Of a DNA stretch of 64,000 bases, positions 52,377-61,531 are shown one piece after another. The stretch is from positions 1,930,001 to 1,994,000 of the forward strand of contig NZ_CP130322.1 of NCBI RefSeq assembly GCF_033025475.1. Reading direction: 5' to 3'. The notes below the pieces were generated by a model. It had not been told where the DNA came from. It did not search any database and saw only the letters and a list, made by a program, of their open reading frames with translations. How positions within the stretch are numbered: the first letter of the stretch is position 1; each line of letters opens with the position of its first letter. The stretch is from Sphingomonas sp. C3-2. Lineage in GTDB: Bacteria; Pseudomonadota; Alphaproteobacteria; Sphingomonadales; Sphingomonadaceae. Made by a program: the position numbers and the translations under genes.

Positions 52377-54173
52377 TCAGCCCTTGTAGAGCGCGTCGAG
52401 CCGGTCTCCATAGGCTTCACGCAGCACATGGCGGCGGATCTTGAGCGAGGGCGTCAGCTGCTTGTTGTCGATCGTGAAGCCTTCATCGGCAAAGACCCAG
52501 CGGCGGATCTTTTCGGTGACGGAAAGGTCGCGGTTCACCCGGTCCACCGCGTGGGAGACCGCGGTACGGAATGCCTCATGCTCGCGCAGCAGATGCAATT
52601 CAGTGGGCAGCCCCTGCGCCTCGGCAAATTCGCGCGCCCATTCGGCATCGGGGACGATCAGCCCGACCAGATAGGGGCGCCTGTCGCCCGACACCATCGC
52701 CTGCCCGATCTCGGGCTGCAGCGTCAGCATCCCTTCCACCTTTTGCGGGCTGACATTGTCGCCCTTGTCGAGGACGATCAGATCCTTCTTGCGATCGGTG
52801 ATGACGAGGCGGCCCTTTTTGTCGAGATGGCCGATATCGCCGGTATACAGCCAGCCATCGACCAGCGCGCGCGCGGTCTCTGTCTCGTTGCGCCAATATC
52901 CCTTCATCACCAGTTCGCCGCGCACGAGGATTTCGCCGTCCTCGGCGATGCGTACCTCGGTATGCGGCAGCGGCGGGCCGACCGTATCCATCTTGATCCC
53001 CGCTGCCGGGCGGTTGCAGGCGATGACGGGTGCCGCCTCGGTCTGGCCATAGCCCTGCAGCAGCGTGAGGCCGAGCGAATGGAAGAACACGCCGATATCG
53101 GGGTTGAGCGGGGCGCCGCCCGAGACAAGCGCCTTCATCCGCCCGCCGAAACGCGCCTGGACCTTGGGGCGGAACAGCCGGTCGAGCGCGAGGTCCATCG
53201 GCTTGTCCCAGAAGCGGAGGGTGCCGTTCAGTTCCTTGGCGCCCAGCCCGAGCGCGCGGCGCAGCATCGCCTGGGGCAGTTTGCCCTGTTTTTCGACCGC
53301 TTTCACCATGCGCTGGCGCAGCACCTCGAACAGGCGGGGGACGACAACCATGATCGTCGGCCGGACCTCCTCGATATTGGCGGCGAGCTTGTCGAGCCCC
53401 TCGGCATAATAGATCTGCGCGCCCAGCCCGATCGGGAAATGCTGCCCGCCGGTATGCTCATAGGCGTGCGAGAGGGGGAGGAAGGAGAGAAAGATCTCTT
53501 CGTCCCAGCCGAAATCCTCGGAGATGATCTCGATGCACCCGGCGACATTGTGGAGGATCGCGCCGTGGTGCTGCATCACCCCACGCGGCGCGCCGCCGGT
53601 GCCGCTGGTATAGATGATGCAGGCAAGATCATCGCGGGTGACGCGCGCGGCGGTGGCGCGGATATGCGCGACATCGGGCGCCTGACCCGCGATCAGCGCG
53701 CGCCAGTCGTGGAAATCGACCAGCCCCGACTGGCCGACGCGCAGCGGTTCGATCCCGATCACCGCGCGCACCTGCGACGAGCGCATGACCGCGGGCATCA
53801 ACGTGCGGGCGAGCTTTTCGGTGGAGACGATCACCGCGCTGGCGCCGCTATTTTCAAGGATATGCTGGTGATCGCGCTCGGTATTGGTGGTGTAGGTCGG
53901 CACCGTCACCGCGCCTGCGGCCATGATCGCGAGATCGGAAATGCACCATTCGGGGCGGTTTTCGGCAACCAGCATCACCCGGTCGCCGCCGCGAATGCCC
54001 ATCTGGGTGAGCGCGGCGGCCAGGCTCGCCACCTGATCGGCGGCCTCGCGCCAGCTGATCGAATGCCAGGCGCCCCCATCCTTGTGCCAGAGGAAGGGCT
54101 TGTCGCCCTGTTCTTCCGCGCGGGTGAAGAACAGGGTGACGAGATTGGGGAAATTTTCGAAGTGACGCATCAT
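52377..54173 (-). CDS. Long-chain fatty-acid-CoA ligase (AMP-forming)
   Basis: A 598-residue ligase of the adenylate-forming family. The phosphate-binding loop is IIYTSGTGGAPRGVM, the A5 motif is LLQGYGQTEAAPV, and the A7-A8 region is DGWLYTGDIGHLDKKGRLVITDRKKD, split by the hinge. The catalytic lysine region near the C terminus is LTPSLKIRRHVL. The pattern fits long-chain (FadD15-like) acyl-CoA synthetases. Two adjacent ATGs follow AGGAGGG; the second (54170) has the better spacing. The gene is followed within 40 bp by the convergent lipoprotein gene. Confidence 0.92.
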   Translation of the reverse strand: MMRHFENFPNLVTLFFTRAEEQGDKPFLWHKDGGAWHSISWREAADQVASLAAALTQMGIRGGDRVMLVAENRPEWCISDLAIMAAGAVTVPTYTTNTERDHQHILENSGASAVIVSTEKLARTLMPAVMRSSQVRAVIGIEPLRVGQSGLVDFHDWRALIAGQAPDVAHIRATAARVTRDDLACIIYTSGTGGAPRGVMQHHGAILHNVAGCIEIISEDFGWDEEIFLSFLPLSHAYEHTGGQHFPIGLGAQIYYAEGLDKLAANIEEVRPTIMVVVPRLFEVLRQRMVKAVEKQGKLPQAMLRRALGLGAKELNGTLRFWDKPMDLALDRLFRPKVQARFGGRMKALVSGGAPLNPDIGVFFHSLGLTLLQGYGQTEAAPVIACNRPAAGIKMDTVGPPLPHTEVRIAEDGEILVRGELVMKGYWRNETETARALVDGWLYTGDIGHLDKKGRLVITDRKKDLIVLDKGDNVSPQKVEGMLTLQPEIGQAMVSGDRRPYLVGLIVPDAEWAREFAEAQGLPTELHLLREHEAFRTAVSHAVDRVNRDLSVTEKIRRWVFADEGFTIDNKQLTPSLKIRRHVLREAYGDRLDALYKG

Positions 54174-54236
54174 CCCTCCTGAAAACGCGCGGATTGCCCG
54201 CGTCGTCCTGCACAGATCATCGCTGCACCCGCCGGC

Positions 54237-55907
54237 TTATTCGGCGAGCGCCACACCCTCGCTGCGCGGATCGGCGGCACCGCGCCAGCCCGCGCCCGTC
54301 CATTCGACCGCGTTCACCTTGGACGGCAGATCCGCCGCGACCACCGCGCGCCCGAGCGTGTTGAGCGCGGGCAGTTTTGCTTCGAGCGCGGAGCCCTGTT
54401 CGATCATCACCGCATCGCCCCCGAAGTAGAGATTGGGGAGCGCGATCGCCTCGGCGGCGGGCAGGCCGAAATCCATATAGCCGATGAGCGTCTTGGCGAT
54501 GTGCATTATGATCCGCTTGCCCCCGGCCGAACCGAGCGCGAGCACCGGGCGGCCGGTTTCGTCATAGACGATGGTCGGCGCCATCGAGGAGAGCGGGCGC
54601 TTGCCCGCCTCCACCCGGTTGGCGACGGGGGCGCCGTCCTTTTCGGGCGCGAAGGTGAAATCGGTCAGTTCGTTGTTGAGGAACATGCCGCTCGCGATCA
54701 GCTGGCTGCCGAACGGCCCCTCGATCGTCGAGGTCATGCTGGCGACATTGCCGGCGCCGTCGACCGCGACGAAATGGGTGGTGCCCGCAACCTCGCCCGA
54801 AATCGCGGCGGTGCGCGGCTGCGCGCCCGGCGGGGTGCCGGCCTCATAGGCGGCGAGCGAGGTGTCGGGCGAAATCAGCGCCGAGCGGCTGGCGAGATAG
54901 GTGCGGTCGAGCAGCCCGGCGACGGGGACCTGCACGAAATCGGGATCGCCCAGATATTTCTCGCGATCGGCATAGGCGAGCATCATCGTCTCGGCGATCA
55001 GGTGCCAGCTCTTCGGATCGTCCTTGCCCATCGCCTTCAGATCGAAGCGTTCGAGCATGCCGAGCATCTGGAGGATGGTGGTGGCGCCCGACGAGGGCGG
55101 GCCCATGCCGCAGACCGTGAAGCGGCGATAGGGCGCGCACAGCGCAGCGCGGTCGCGCACCTTATAGGCGGCCAGATCGGCGAGGGTGAGCGGCACCGGG
55201 TTGACCGGACTCTTGCTGACGGCGGCGACAATCGCCTTGCCGTGCGTGCCGGTATAGAAGGCATCGGGGCCTTTTTGCGCAACATCGCGCAGCAATTTGG
55301 CGAGCGCGGGGTTGCGGATCGTGGTGCCCTCGGCCTTGGGCTTGCCCTGTTCCCAGTAAATGGCGCGCGCCTCGGGGAAGCGATCCCATAGGGGCGCCAT
55401 CATCGCGAGCCGGCCCGCGAGCGTCTTGTTGACGGTATAGCCCTGATCGGCGAGGCGGATGGCGGGCGCGAAGATCTTTGCCCAGCCGATCTTGCCCCAG
55501 CGCTTGTGGGTTTCGGCCATCAGCCGGATATTGCCGGGAACGCCCACCGAATGGCCGCCCTGAAAGGCATCGCGAAACCCGATGGGCTTGCCGTTCGCGC
55601 CCATGAACAGCTTCGGCGTGGCCGATGCGGGCGCGGTTTCGCGGCCGTCGATCGTTTCCATTTTCTTAGTCGCGGCGTCGTGGTGGACGAGGAAGCCGCC
55701 GCCGCCGATGCCCGAGCTTTGCGGTTCGACCACGGTGAGCGCGAGCATCATCGCCATCGCGGCGTCGGACGCGCTGCCGCCCTGCCGCAGAATCTCGCGG
55801 CCCGCCTCGGTGGCGCGGGGATCGGCGGAGGAGACGACACCGCCGGCGGCCAACGCGGGAACGGGTGACAGGACGAGCGTTACGGCAAGCAGAAAATGTT
55901 TGAACAT
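54237..55907 (-). CDS. ggt: Gamma-glutamyltransferase (periplasmic)
   Basis: A 556-residue N-terminal-nucleophile hydrolase that cleaves the gamma-glutamyl bond of glutathione. The signal peptide ends near ALAA (residue 21). Self-cleavage is expected before the first Thr of GTTHFVAVDGAGN (about residue 378), giving large and small subunits. Further motifs are GIGGGGFLVHHD, NNELTDFTF and the substrate-binding LSSMAPTIV and LGSAGGKRII. All catalytic features look intact. Confidence 0.93.
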   Translation of the reverse strand: MFKHFLLAVTLVLSPVPALAAGGVVSSADPRATEAGREILRQGGSASDAAMAMMLALTVVEPQSSGIGGGGFLVHHDAATKKMETIDGRETAPASATPKLFMGANGKPIGFRDAFQGGHSVGVPGNIRLMAETHKRWGKIGWAKIFAPAIRLADQGYTVNKTLAGRLAMMAPLWDRFPEARAIYWEQGKPKAEGTTIRNPALAKLLRDVAQKGPDAFYTGTHGKAIVAAVSKSPVNPVPLTLADLAAYKVRDRAALCAPYRRFTVCGMGPPSSGATTILQMLGMLERFDLKAMGKDDPKSWHLIAETMMLAYADREKYLGDPDFVQVPVAGLLDRTYLASRSALISPDTSLAAYEAGTPPGAQPRTAAISGEVAGTTHFVAVDGAGNVASMTSTIEGPFGSQLIASGMFLNNELTDFTFAPEKDGAPVANRVEAGKRPLSSMAPTIVYDETGRPVLALGSAGGKRIIMHIAKTLIGYMDFGLPAAEAIALPNLYFGGDAVMIEQGSALEAKLPALNTLGRAVVAADLPSKVNAVEWTGAGWRGAADPRSEGVALAE

Positions 55908-55973
55908 CGACCGGATACTAGCCGCCCGCGCGGCAAGCGCAATGCGCGTGGGCGGCGCGACACGCGCGACATG

Positions 55974-56207
55974 TCATGCGCGGTGGTGTCGCGCTGTCCC
56001 CCATTGCCCAAACCGCGCGAAAAGGCCGGAAAAATCGCCGCGCCAGGCGCGTTCGTGGAAGAAGAAAACCACCGTGTTGATACAGGGTTCGATGAGCGCG
56101 ATTCCGCCCGCGATCGCGACCGATCCGGTGAGCGCATAGGCGACGCCGAACCCCACCATCAGGTGGAGCGCGAGATAGGTTGCGGTCTTGGCATATTCGA
56201 CGGGCAT
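55974..56207 (-). CDS. DUF2061 small membrane protein
   Basis: A 77-residue membrane protein of the DUF2061 family. Two hydrophobic segments (YLALHLMVGFGVAYALTG and VAIAGGIALIEPCINTVVFF) and the closing FFHERAW motif are characteristic. Function unknown. The ATG at 56207 has GAAGGAAA eight bases upstream; the frame stays open for 29 codons before it without support. Confidence 0.85.
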   Translation of the reverse strand: MPVEYAKTATYLALHLMVGFGVAYALTGSVAIAGGIALIEPCINTVVFFFHERAWRGDFSGLFARFGQWGTARHHRA

Positions 56208-56277
56208 GGTGTTTCCTTCGTCGGCAATATGCAAATGCGTCGCAATATTATCTAATGCATTGTCTCGGTATCGCTGA

Positions 56278-56303
56278 TCGGCGGCATCGATCAATGCCGC
56301 CGA
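56278..56303 (-). terminator. Hairpin between pyrD and the DUF2061 gene
   Basis: A 10-bp stem (TCGGCGGCAT / ATGCCGCCGA) with a six-base loop lies about 30 bp after the pyrD stop. No T tract follows, so its role as terminator is doubtful. Confidence 0.4.
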
Positions 56304-56333
56304 GAGGGGCCGCTGCCACCGCTCATGCCGTGA

Positions 56334-57398
56334 TCAGAGCGTGCCGACCGCATCCTTGAGCGTGGCGAAACCGTCGCGCGCGAGCAGCTGGCGCAGCCCC
56401 TTGTTGATCCGTGCGGCGAGCCCGGGGCCTTCATAGACGAGCGCCGAATAGACCTGAATGAGGCTGGCGCCCGCGCGGATGCGGGCATAGGCGTCCTCGG
56501 CGCTGGCGATTCCGCCTGCCCCGATCAGCGGGATGGTGCCGCCGGTTGCCTTGTGGAAATCGATCATCCGCTGCTGCGCCAGATCGCGCAGCGGCGCGCC
56601 CGAAAGGCCGCCGCCTTCGCCGGCATGACGGCTGTTGAGCGCGGGGCGGCCGATCGTGGTGTTGGAGATGATCAGCGCATCAAGCCCGGTATCCGCCGCG
56701 ATCCGCGCGATATCGTCGATATCGGCGGGTTCGAGATCGGGCGCGACCTTGAGGAAGATCGGAGGCATGCGCCCCGTGGTGACCGCCGAGGCGGCGCGCG
56801 CGGCCATCACCGTCTGGAGCAGTTCGGTGAGCGCGCCCGCATCCTGCAGCGCACGCAGCCCCGGCGTGTTGGGCGAGGAGATGTTGACCGTGAGATAGGT
56901 GGCGACCGGCGCCATCGCGCACACGCCCCTGGCGTAATCGTCGATCCGGTCGGTGCTGTCCTTGTTCGCGCCGATATTGACGCCGATGATGCCGGGACGG
57001 TGCGCGACGGCGGTCAGCCGCGCGAGCGCCTCGACCTGGCCGCCATTGTTGAAGCCCATGCGATTGATGACCGCGCGGTCCTCCACCAGCCGGAACAGGC
57101 GCGGCTTGGGGTTGCCGTCCTGCGGCAGCGGGGTGAGCGTGCCCAGTTCGGCAAAGCCGAAACCGAGGCCGAGCATGACGTGCGGCACCTCGCCATTCTT
57201 GTCGAACCCGGCGGCGAGCCCGACCGGATTGGGAAAATCGATCCCCGCAACGCGCATGCCAAGCACCGGATCGGCAGCGGGCGGCGCGCCCACAGGCATG
57301 CGCTTCAGCGCGGCGAGCGTCAGCAGGTGCGCGCGTTCGCCGTCGAACTGGAAGGCAAGGGGGCGCAGGAGCGGATAAAGCGAGGCGATGAGCGACAT
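56334..57398 (-). CDS. pyrD: Quinone-dependent dihydroorotate dehydrogenase
   Basis: A 354-residue class 2 enzyme that oxidises dihydroorotate to orotate in pyrimidine synthesis, attached to the inner membrane. The N-terminal amphipathic helices (LYPLLRPLAFQFDGERAH) mark class 2. FMN-barrel motifs are NPVGLAAGFDKNGE, NRMGFNNGG, VNISSPNTPGL with the catalytic serine, IISNTTIGRP and the FMN-binding GAGGIASAEDAYARI and LIQVYSALVYEGPG. The ATG at 57398 follows AGGGG and fits the family N terminus. Confidence 0.95.
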   Translation of the reverse strand: MSLIASLYPLLRPLAFQFDGERAHLLTLAALKRMPVGAPPAADPVLGMRVAGIDFPNPVGLAAGFDKNGEVPHVMLGLGFGFAELGTLTPLPQDGNPKPRLFRLVEDRAVINRMGFNNGGQVEALARLTAVAHRPGIIGVNIGANKDSTDRIDDYARGVCAMAPVATYLTVNISSPNTPGLRALQDAGALTELLQTVMAARAASAVTTGRMPPIFLKVAPDLEPADIDDIARIAADTGLDALIISNTTIGRPALNSRHAGEGGGLSGAPLRDLAQQRMIDFHKATGGTIPLIGAGGIASAEDAYARIRAGASLIQVYSALVYEGPGLAARINKGLRQLLARDGFATLKDAVGTL

Positions 57399-57602
57399 GC
57401 GCGCCCCTATGACAGGCGCGGGCAGGCCGGTCAAAAGCCAAGTGGCGCGGGCGGTTTCGACGAACGACGCACTGGATTCGACGAACGACATGGGCCCCTT
57501 CCCCCGCCCGCAGCCTTTCGATTAGGCTCCGCCCCATGAAGTCAACCTTGCAAACAGGGGCCTGAAAACAGGGACTTCGACAACAGAGGGAGAATTTCCA
57601 CG

Positions 57603-59441
57603 ATGCGCGTTTTGCGAACCGGCATTTCGATGGTGGCGCTGGCACTGACCGCGCCGATCGCGCTTGCGCCGGCATCCGCCCAGGCCCCGGCGGCTGCGGC
57701 ACAGGCCAACCCCGATGCGGAGATCCTCGAATTCTTTGCCGCCTATGACACCGCCCAGCTCAACCGTTCGCCGATGAGCAAGGCCTATCGCGGCATTCGC
57801 GATGGCGATTACGGCAAGTGGAACGATTTTTCGGACGCCGCCGAACAGGCCGAATATGACGCCGACCAAAAGGCGCTGAAGGACATGCGTGCGCGCTTCG
57901 ATCCGGCCACGCTCAACGCCGAAAACGCGCTGTCGTACCGCCTGTTCGAAAAGAAGGTCGAGCGCAGCGCCCGCGCCTTCCCCTTCCGCCACAATGATTA
58001 CAGCTTCGATCAGATGAACGGCCCGCAAAGCCAGCTGCCGGCGTTTCTGATCAACATCCACCGCATCGAAACCAAGCGCGATGCCGAGGCCTATGTCAGC
58101 CGTTTGAACGGCCTTGGGCCCGCGATCGACCAGCTGGTCGGGCAGAGCCGCAAACAGGCCGAACGGGGCGTGATGGTGCCGAAATGGGTCTATCCCTATG
58201 TGATTTCGGACGCGAAGAACGTCGTCAGCGGCTTTCCCTTCACCAAGATCGCCGATGAAGCGCCGCTTTACGCCGATCTGAAGGCGAAGCTGGGCAAGCT
58301 GGATATTCCGCAGGCCGAAAAGGACGCGCTGCTCGCCAAGGCGGCGGACGCGCTCGTGAAGTCGGTGAAGCCGGCTTATGGCCGCCTCGTCGCCGAGATG
58401 GAGCGCCAGCAGGCGATTGCCTCCACCGATGACGGCGTGTGGCGTTTCAAGGACGGCGCGGCCTATTATGCCGAGCGGTTGTCGAACTACACCACGACCC
58501 CGATGACCGCCGATCAGGTGCATCAGGTGGGGCTCGACAATGTCGCGCGCATCCATGACGAAATGCGCGGGATCATGAAGACGACCGGTTTCACCGGCGA
58601 TCTGCCCGCCTTCTTCACCTTCATGCGCGAGGACAAGCGTTTCTACGCACCCAACACCGATGAAGGGCGCCAGCTATATCTCGACGAATCCGAAAAGGCC
58701 AAGCAGTGGGTGACCGCGAAGCTGCCGGAATATTTCGGGGTGCTGCCGCAGGCGCCTTTGGTGGTGAAGCGCGTCGAACCCTTCCGCGAAAAATCGGCGG
58801 GCAAGGCGTTCTACCAGTCGCCCGCGCCCGATGGCTCGCGCCCCGGCACCTATTACGCCAATCTTTATGACATGGCGGACATGCCGCTGACCGAGGTGGA
58901 GGCGCTGTTCTACCATGAGGGGCTGCCCGGCCATCACCTCCAGCGTACGATTCAGACCGAGCTGAAGAATGTGCCCGCCTTCCGCCAGTTCGGCGGGGTC
59001 ACCGCCTATAGCGAGGGCTGGGGGCTCTATTCGGAAAAGCTGGCCAAGGACATGGGGCTCTATACCGATCCGTACCGCGATTTCGGCCGGCTTCAGCTGG
59101 AATTGCACCGCGCGATCCGCCTCGTCGTCGACACCGGGCTGCACCACAAGCGCTGGACCCGCGAAAAGGCGATCAAATATGTCGAGGACAATTCGGCCGA
59201 CGCGCCGGGCGGCATCGTCAAGGCGATCGAGCGCTATATCGTCTATCCGGGCCAGGCGACCGCGTACATGGTCGGCCGCCTCAAGATCAGCGAATTGCGC
59301 GCGCGTGCCGAGAGCAAGCTGGGCGCGGGTTTCGACATTCGCCGTTTCCACGATCTGGTGCTGAAGAGCGGGCCGGTGCCGCTCGATGTGCTCGAAGAGC
59401 GCGTCGACAGCTGGATCGCGGGCGGCGGCCAGCCGGTCTGA
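57603..59441 (+). CDS. DUF885-family exported metallohydrolase
   Basis: A 612-residue protein with a signal peptide (VALALTAPIALAPASAQ) and a DUF885 domain covering nearly all the rest. The zinc motif HEGLPGHHLQ (about residue 439) and a downstream glutamate in TAYSEGWGLYSEKLA form the expected HExxH-like metal site. The C terminus AYMVGRLKISELR is conserved in the family. Members are probably peptidases or hydrolases with unestablished substrates. GGGAG lies about 12 bases before the ATG. Confidence 0.88.
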   Translation: MRVLRTGISMVALALTAPIALAPASAQAPAAAAQANPDAEILEFFAAYDTAQLNRSPMSKAYRGIRDGDYGKWNDFSDAAEQAEYDADQKALKDMRARFDPATLNAENALSYRLFEKKVERSARAFPFRHNDYSFDQMNGPQSQLPAFLINIHRIETKRDAEAYVSRLNGLGPAIDQLVGQSRKQAERGVMVPKWVYPYVISDAKNVVSGFPFTKIADEAPLYADLKAKLGKLDIPQAEKDALLAKAADALVKSVKPAYGRLVAEMERQQAIASTDDGVWRFKDGAAYYAERLSNYTTTPMTADQVHQVGLDNVARIHDEMRGIMKTTGFTGDLPAFFTFMREDKRFYAPNTDEGRQLYLDESEKAKQWVTAKLPEYFGVLPQAPLVVKRVEPFREKSAGKAFYQSPAPDGSRPGTYYANLYDMADMPLTEVEALFYHEGLPGHHLQRTIQTELKNVPAFRQFGGVTAYSEGWGLYSEKLAKDMGLYTDPYRDFGRLQLELHRAIRLVVDTGLHHKRWTREKAIKYVEDNSADAPGGIVKAIERYIVYPGQATAYMVGRLKISELRARAESKLGAGFDIRRFHDLVLKSGPVPLDVLEERVDSWIAGGGQPV

Positions 59442-59512
59442 ATCATAAACCGGGCATGGGAAGGTTCGGGATAAAAACGAGAAATTTTTGCGCGATGTCG
59501 ATTCTGTACAAT

Positions 59513-59626
59513 ACGAATCGGGACCGTTCGACCTAAACCACCCATGCGACCCGAAGGGCCCTTTCAAGATTTTCTTTGGGGGTTCTTAACTTACAGCCCG
59601 GCCCGAACTCTTCTGGCCGGGCTGCT
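59513..59626 (+). ncRNA. Candidate small RNA ending in a strong terminator
   Basis: The 247-bp gap after the DUF885 gene contains a possible -10 box TACAAT at 59507-59512 with no good -35. A terminator follows: AGCCCGGCC (59595-59603) and GGCCGGGCT (59615-59623), then GCTTTTA. The hairpin is 150 bp from the DUF885 stop, far for a simple gene terminator. An independent transcript of about 110 nt from near 59519 would explain the layout. No open frame of note lies inside. Without expression data the alternative, a distal terminator of the DUF885 mRNA, is equally possible. Confidence 0.35.
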
Positions 59627-59627
59627 T
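59595..59627 (+). terminator. Rho-independent terminator
   Basis: A 9-bp perfect GC-rich stem with an eleven-base loop is followed by GCTTTTA. It ends either the DUF885 transcript or a short RNA starting downstream of that gene, and insulates the AraC-type gene. Confidence 0.82.
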
Positions 59628-59688
59628 TTATATCGCGCCCGGATTGCCTATCCTGAACCCAACCAGAACAAATATCGGGTCGGGGTAG

Positions 59689-60534
59689 ATGGATATTCAA
59701 TTAAATTACGCCGCGCCGGACGGCGATTTGCGCGAGTATCTGTCGGTCTTTTACGAATTCCATGCGCCCGTTCCCGTGTTCGAGGATGTCGAACGCGCCG
59801 ATTTCGCGCAGATCCGCTTCATGCTTTCGGGCGAGGGGCACTACACCTTCGCCGACGGGCATGAGGCGAGTTCGGCGCCGATCACGATCGTCGGCCCCAC
59901 CACCGGCAATACCCGCATCCGTGCGACGGGGCCGGTGCGCATCTTTGGCGCGGGGCTGTTGCCCGCCGGTTGGGGCGTGCTGATGGGGTTCGAGGCGTCG
60001 ACGCTGGTCAACCGCGCGATCGATGCCACGCAATTGTTCGGGCCCCAGCTGGAAGCGGCGCTTGCCGATTTGCGCGCGGCCGACGGGCTGGAGGCCAAGG
60101 TGGCGATCGGCAACCGGGTGATGCGCGCGCTGGAGAAGCATGTCGAGGAAACGCCGATCGCCTTTACCCGGATCGTCGATCAGTGGCTGGAAAGCGCGCT
60201 GTCGCCCGATGTGCAGGATCTGGTTGACGCGGTGGGGCTGTCGCGCCGGCAGGTCGAGCGGCAGTGCAAGCGGCTTTACGGCGTTCCGCCCAAGCTGCTC
60301 TCACGCAAATACCGCGCCATTCGCGCCGCCACCAAGCTGGCGCGCGGCGAGGTCGAGATGGGGGATCTGATCGGCGACAATTTCTACGATCAGTCGCACT
60401 TCATCCGCGAGATCAAGCAGTTCACCGGGCTGACCCCGAAGAAGTTCAGCGAGGATCTGCCGACGCTCGCCAAGCTGACGGTGAAGCCCGCCGAACTGGC
60501 CGGAAAGGTTGACCCGATCGTCTTTCAGAGCTGA
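59689..60534 (+). CDS. AraC-family transcriptional regulator
   Basis: A 281-residue regulator. The N-terminal ~130 residues form a cupin-like ligand domain (RFMLSGEGHYTFADG, PITIVGPTTGNTRI). The C-terminal AraC-type double HTH covers about residues 175-265 (QDLVDAVGLSRRQVERQCKR, then LIGDNFYDQSHFIREIKQFT and GLTPKKF). The effector and targets are unknown. It is followed 10 bp later by the convergent mnhG. Confidence 0.88.
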   Translation: MDIQLNYAAPDGDLREYLSVFYEFHAPVPVFEDVERADFAQIRFMLSGEGHYTFADGHEASSAPITIVGPTTGNTRIRATGPVRIFGAGLLPAGWGVLMGFEASTLVNRAIDATQLFGPQLEAALADLRAADGLEAKVAIGNRVMRALEKHVEETPIAFTRIVDQWLESALSPDVQDLVDAVGLSRRQVERQCKRLYGVPPKLLSRKYRAIRAATKLARGEVEMGDLIGDNFYDQSHFIREIKQFTGLTPKKFSEDLPTLAKLTVKPAELAGKVDPIVFQS

Positions 60535-60544
60535 GCGCGGAAAA

Positions 60545-60919
60545 TCAGGCTTCGCGGCGATCGGGCGGGCCGGCGCGTTCTTCGAGCGGGGCGTCCTGGC
60601 GTTCGACCACGCCCTCGAGCGGATCGGGGCGGGTGAGTTTCAGGTCCGCGCCCGAGATATAGGCCGCGCGGCCGAGTAACTGGGCGGCGACGGGCAGCGT
60701 CATCAGCAGGAAAAGGATCGTGATCGCTGCGGTCGACAGGCCGAGATCGCGGCTGAGCAGCACCGCGCCCAGCACGATCAGCGCCGCGCCCAAGGTGCCT
60801 GCCTTGGTGGAGGCGTGCATGCGCTGGAACGCATCGGGCAGGCGGACCACGCCGAGTGCGGCAAGCGTGAGGAAGACGAGCCCGACACAGATCATCGCGG
60901 CGCCCAACAGCTCAGTCAT
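60545..60919 (-). CDS. mnhG: Mnh/Pha antiporter subunit G
   Basis: A 124-residue membrane subunit of the multisubunit Na+(K+)/H+ antiporter. It has three membrane helices and the family motif VVRLPDAFQRMHASTKAGTL (residues ~28-47). The hydrophilic C-terminal tail (DPLEGVVERQDAPLEERAG) is longer than usual. Last gene of the mnh operon; its start overlaps mnhF by 8 bp. The open frame runs further upstream through mnhF in another reading but is not coding. Confidence 0.9.
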   Translation of the reverse strand: MTELLGAAMICVGLVFLTLAALGVVRLPDAFQRMHASTKAGTLGAALIVLGAVLLSRDLGLSTAAITILFLLMTLPVAAQLLGRAAYISGADLKLTRPDPLEGVVERQDAPLEERAGPPDRREA

Positions 60920-61196
60920 CGCCCGTTCCCTTGCGTTCGAGAAAGGCCGCGAGGGCGGCGCTCGCGACGAAATTGATGAGCGCAAGGCCAAGCCCCACGT
61001 CGAGAAAGGCGCCGTAGCCGGTGGCCACCGCCGCCGCCGCCGAAAGCGCGACCGCAACCGCGGTGAGCATGTCGAACGCGACGAAGCGGTCTGCCACGCC
61101 GGGGCCGCGCACCATGCGCCACGCCGCCAGCGCGAGCGGGATGGTGAGCAGCAGGATGACGAGGTTGGCAAAGGCCTGGGTGGGAAAGCCGGTCAT
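60912..61196 (-). CDS. mnhF: Mnh/Pha antiporter subunit F
   Basis: A 94-residue membrane subunit with three helices and the conserved MVRGPGVADRFVAFDMLTA motif. It overlaps mnhE at its start (four bases, ATGA) and mnhG at its end, showing tight coupling. Confidence 0.92.
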   Translation of the reverse strand: MTGFPTQAFANLVILLLTIPLALAAWRMVRGPGVADRFVAFDMLTAVAVALSAAAAVATGYGAFLDVGLGLALINFVASAALAAFLERKGTGDD

Positions 61197-61531
61197 GCCT
61201 CCAGCTCCCCAATCCAGCGTTCATAGAGCGTCTTGAACCGGCGGATCGCGGCGTCGGACGAAGGGGCGTCGAGCATGTGGAGATAAAGCTGCTTGCGGTC
61301 GGCGGAGACGTGCAGGCAGGTCGAACCCGGCGTCAGCGAGGTGAAATAGGCGAACATCGCCACGCCCCATTCGGTGCGCAGGTCTACCGGGATCCTGACG
61401 ATCGCCGGCGCCTGCGCCGGAACCGGCGTGACCACGATCCTTGCCACCGCGAGCGAGGAAATGACGATATCGTAGAGGAAGATGGCGGCGAGCGCGACGA
61501 GCGCGCGCAGCTTGCGCAGCAGGCGGATCAT
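61193..61531 (-). CDS. mnhE: Mnh/Pha antiporter subunit E
   Basis: A 112-residue subunit. The membrane segment LVALAAIFLYDIVISSLAVA is followed by the cytosolic MnhE domain with AIVRIPVDLRTEW, FTSLTPGSTCLHVSADRK and LYLHMLDAP. It is shorter than the usual ~160 residues because it has about one membrane helix where many MnhE proteins have two or three. Its start overlaps the mnhD stop by four bases. Confidence 0.9.
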   Translation of the reverse strand: MIRLLRKLRALVALAAIFLYDIVISSLAVARIVVTPVPAQAPAIVRIPVDLRTEWGVAMFAYFTSLTPGSTCLHVSADRKQLYLHMLDAPSSDAAIRRFKTLYERWIGELEA

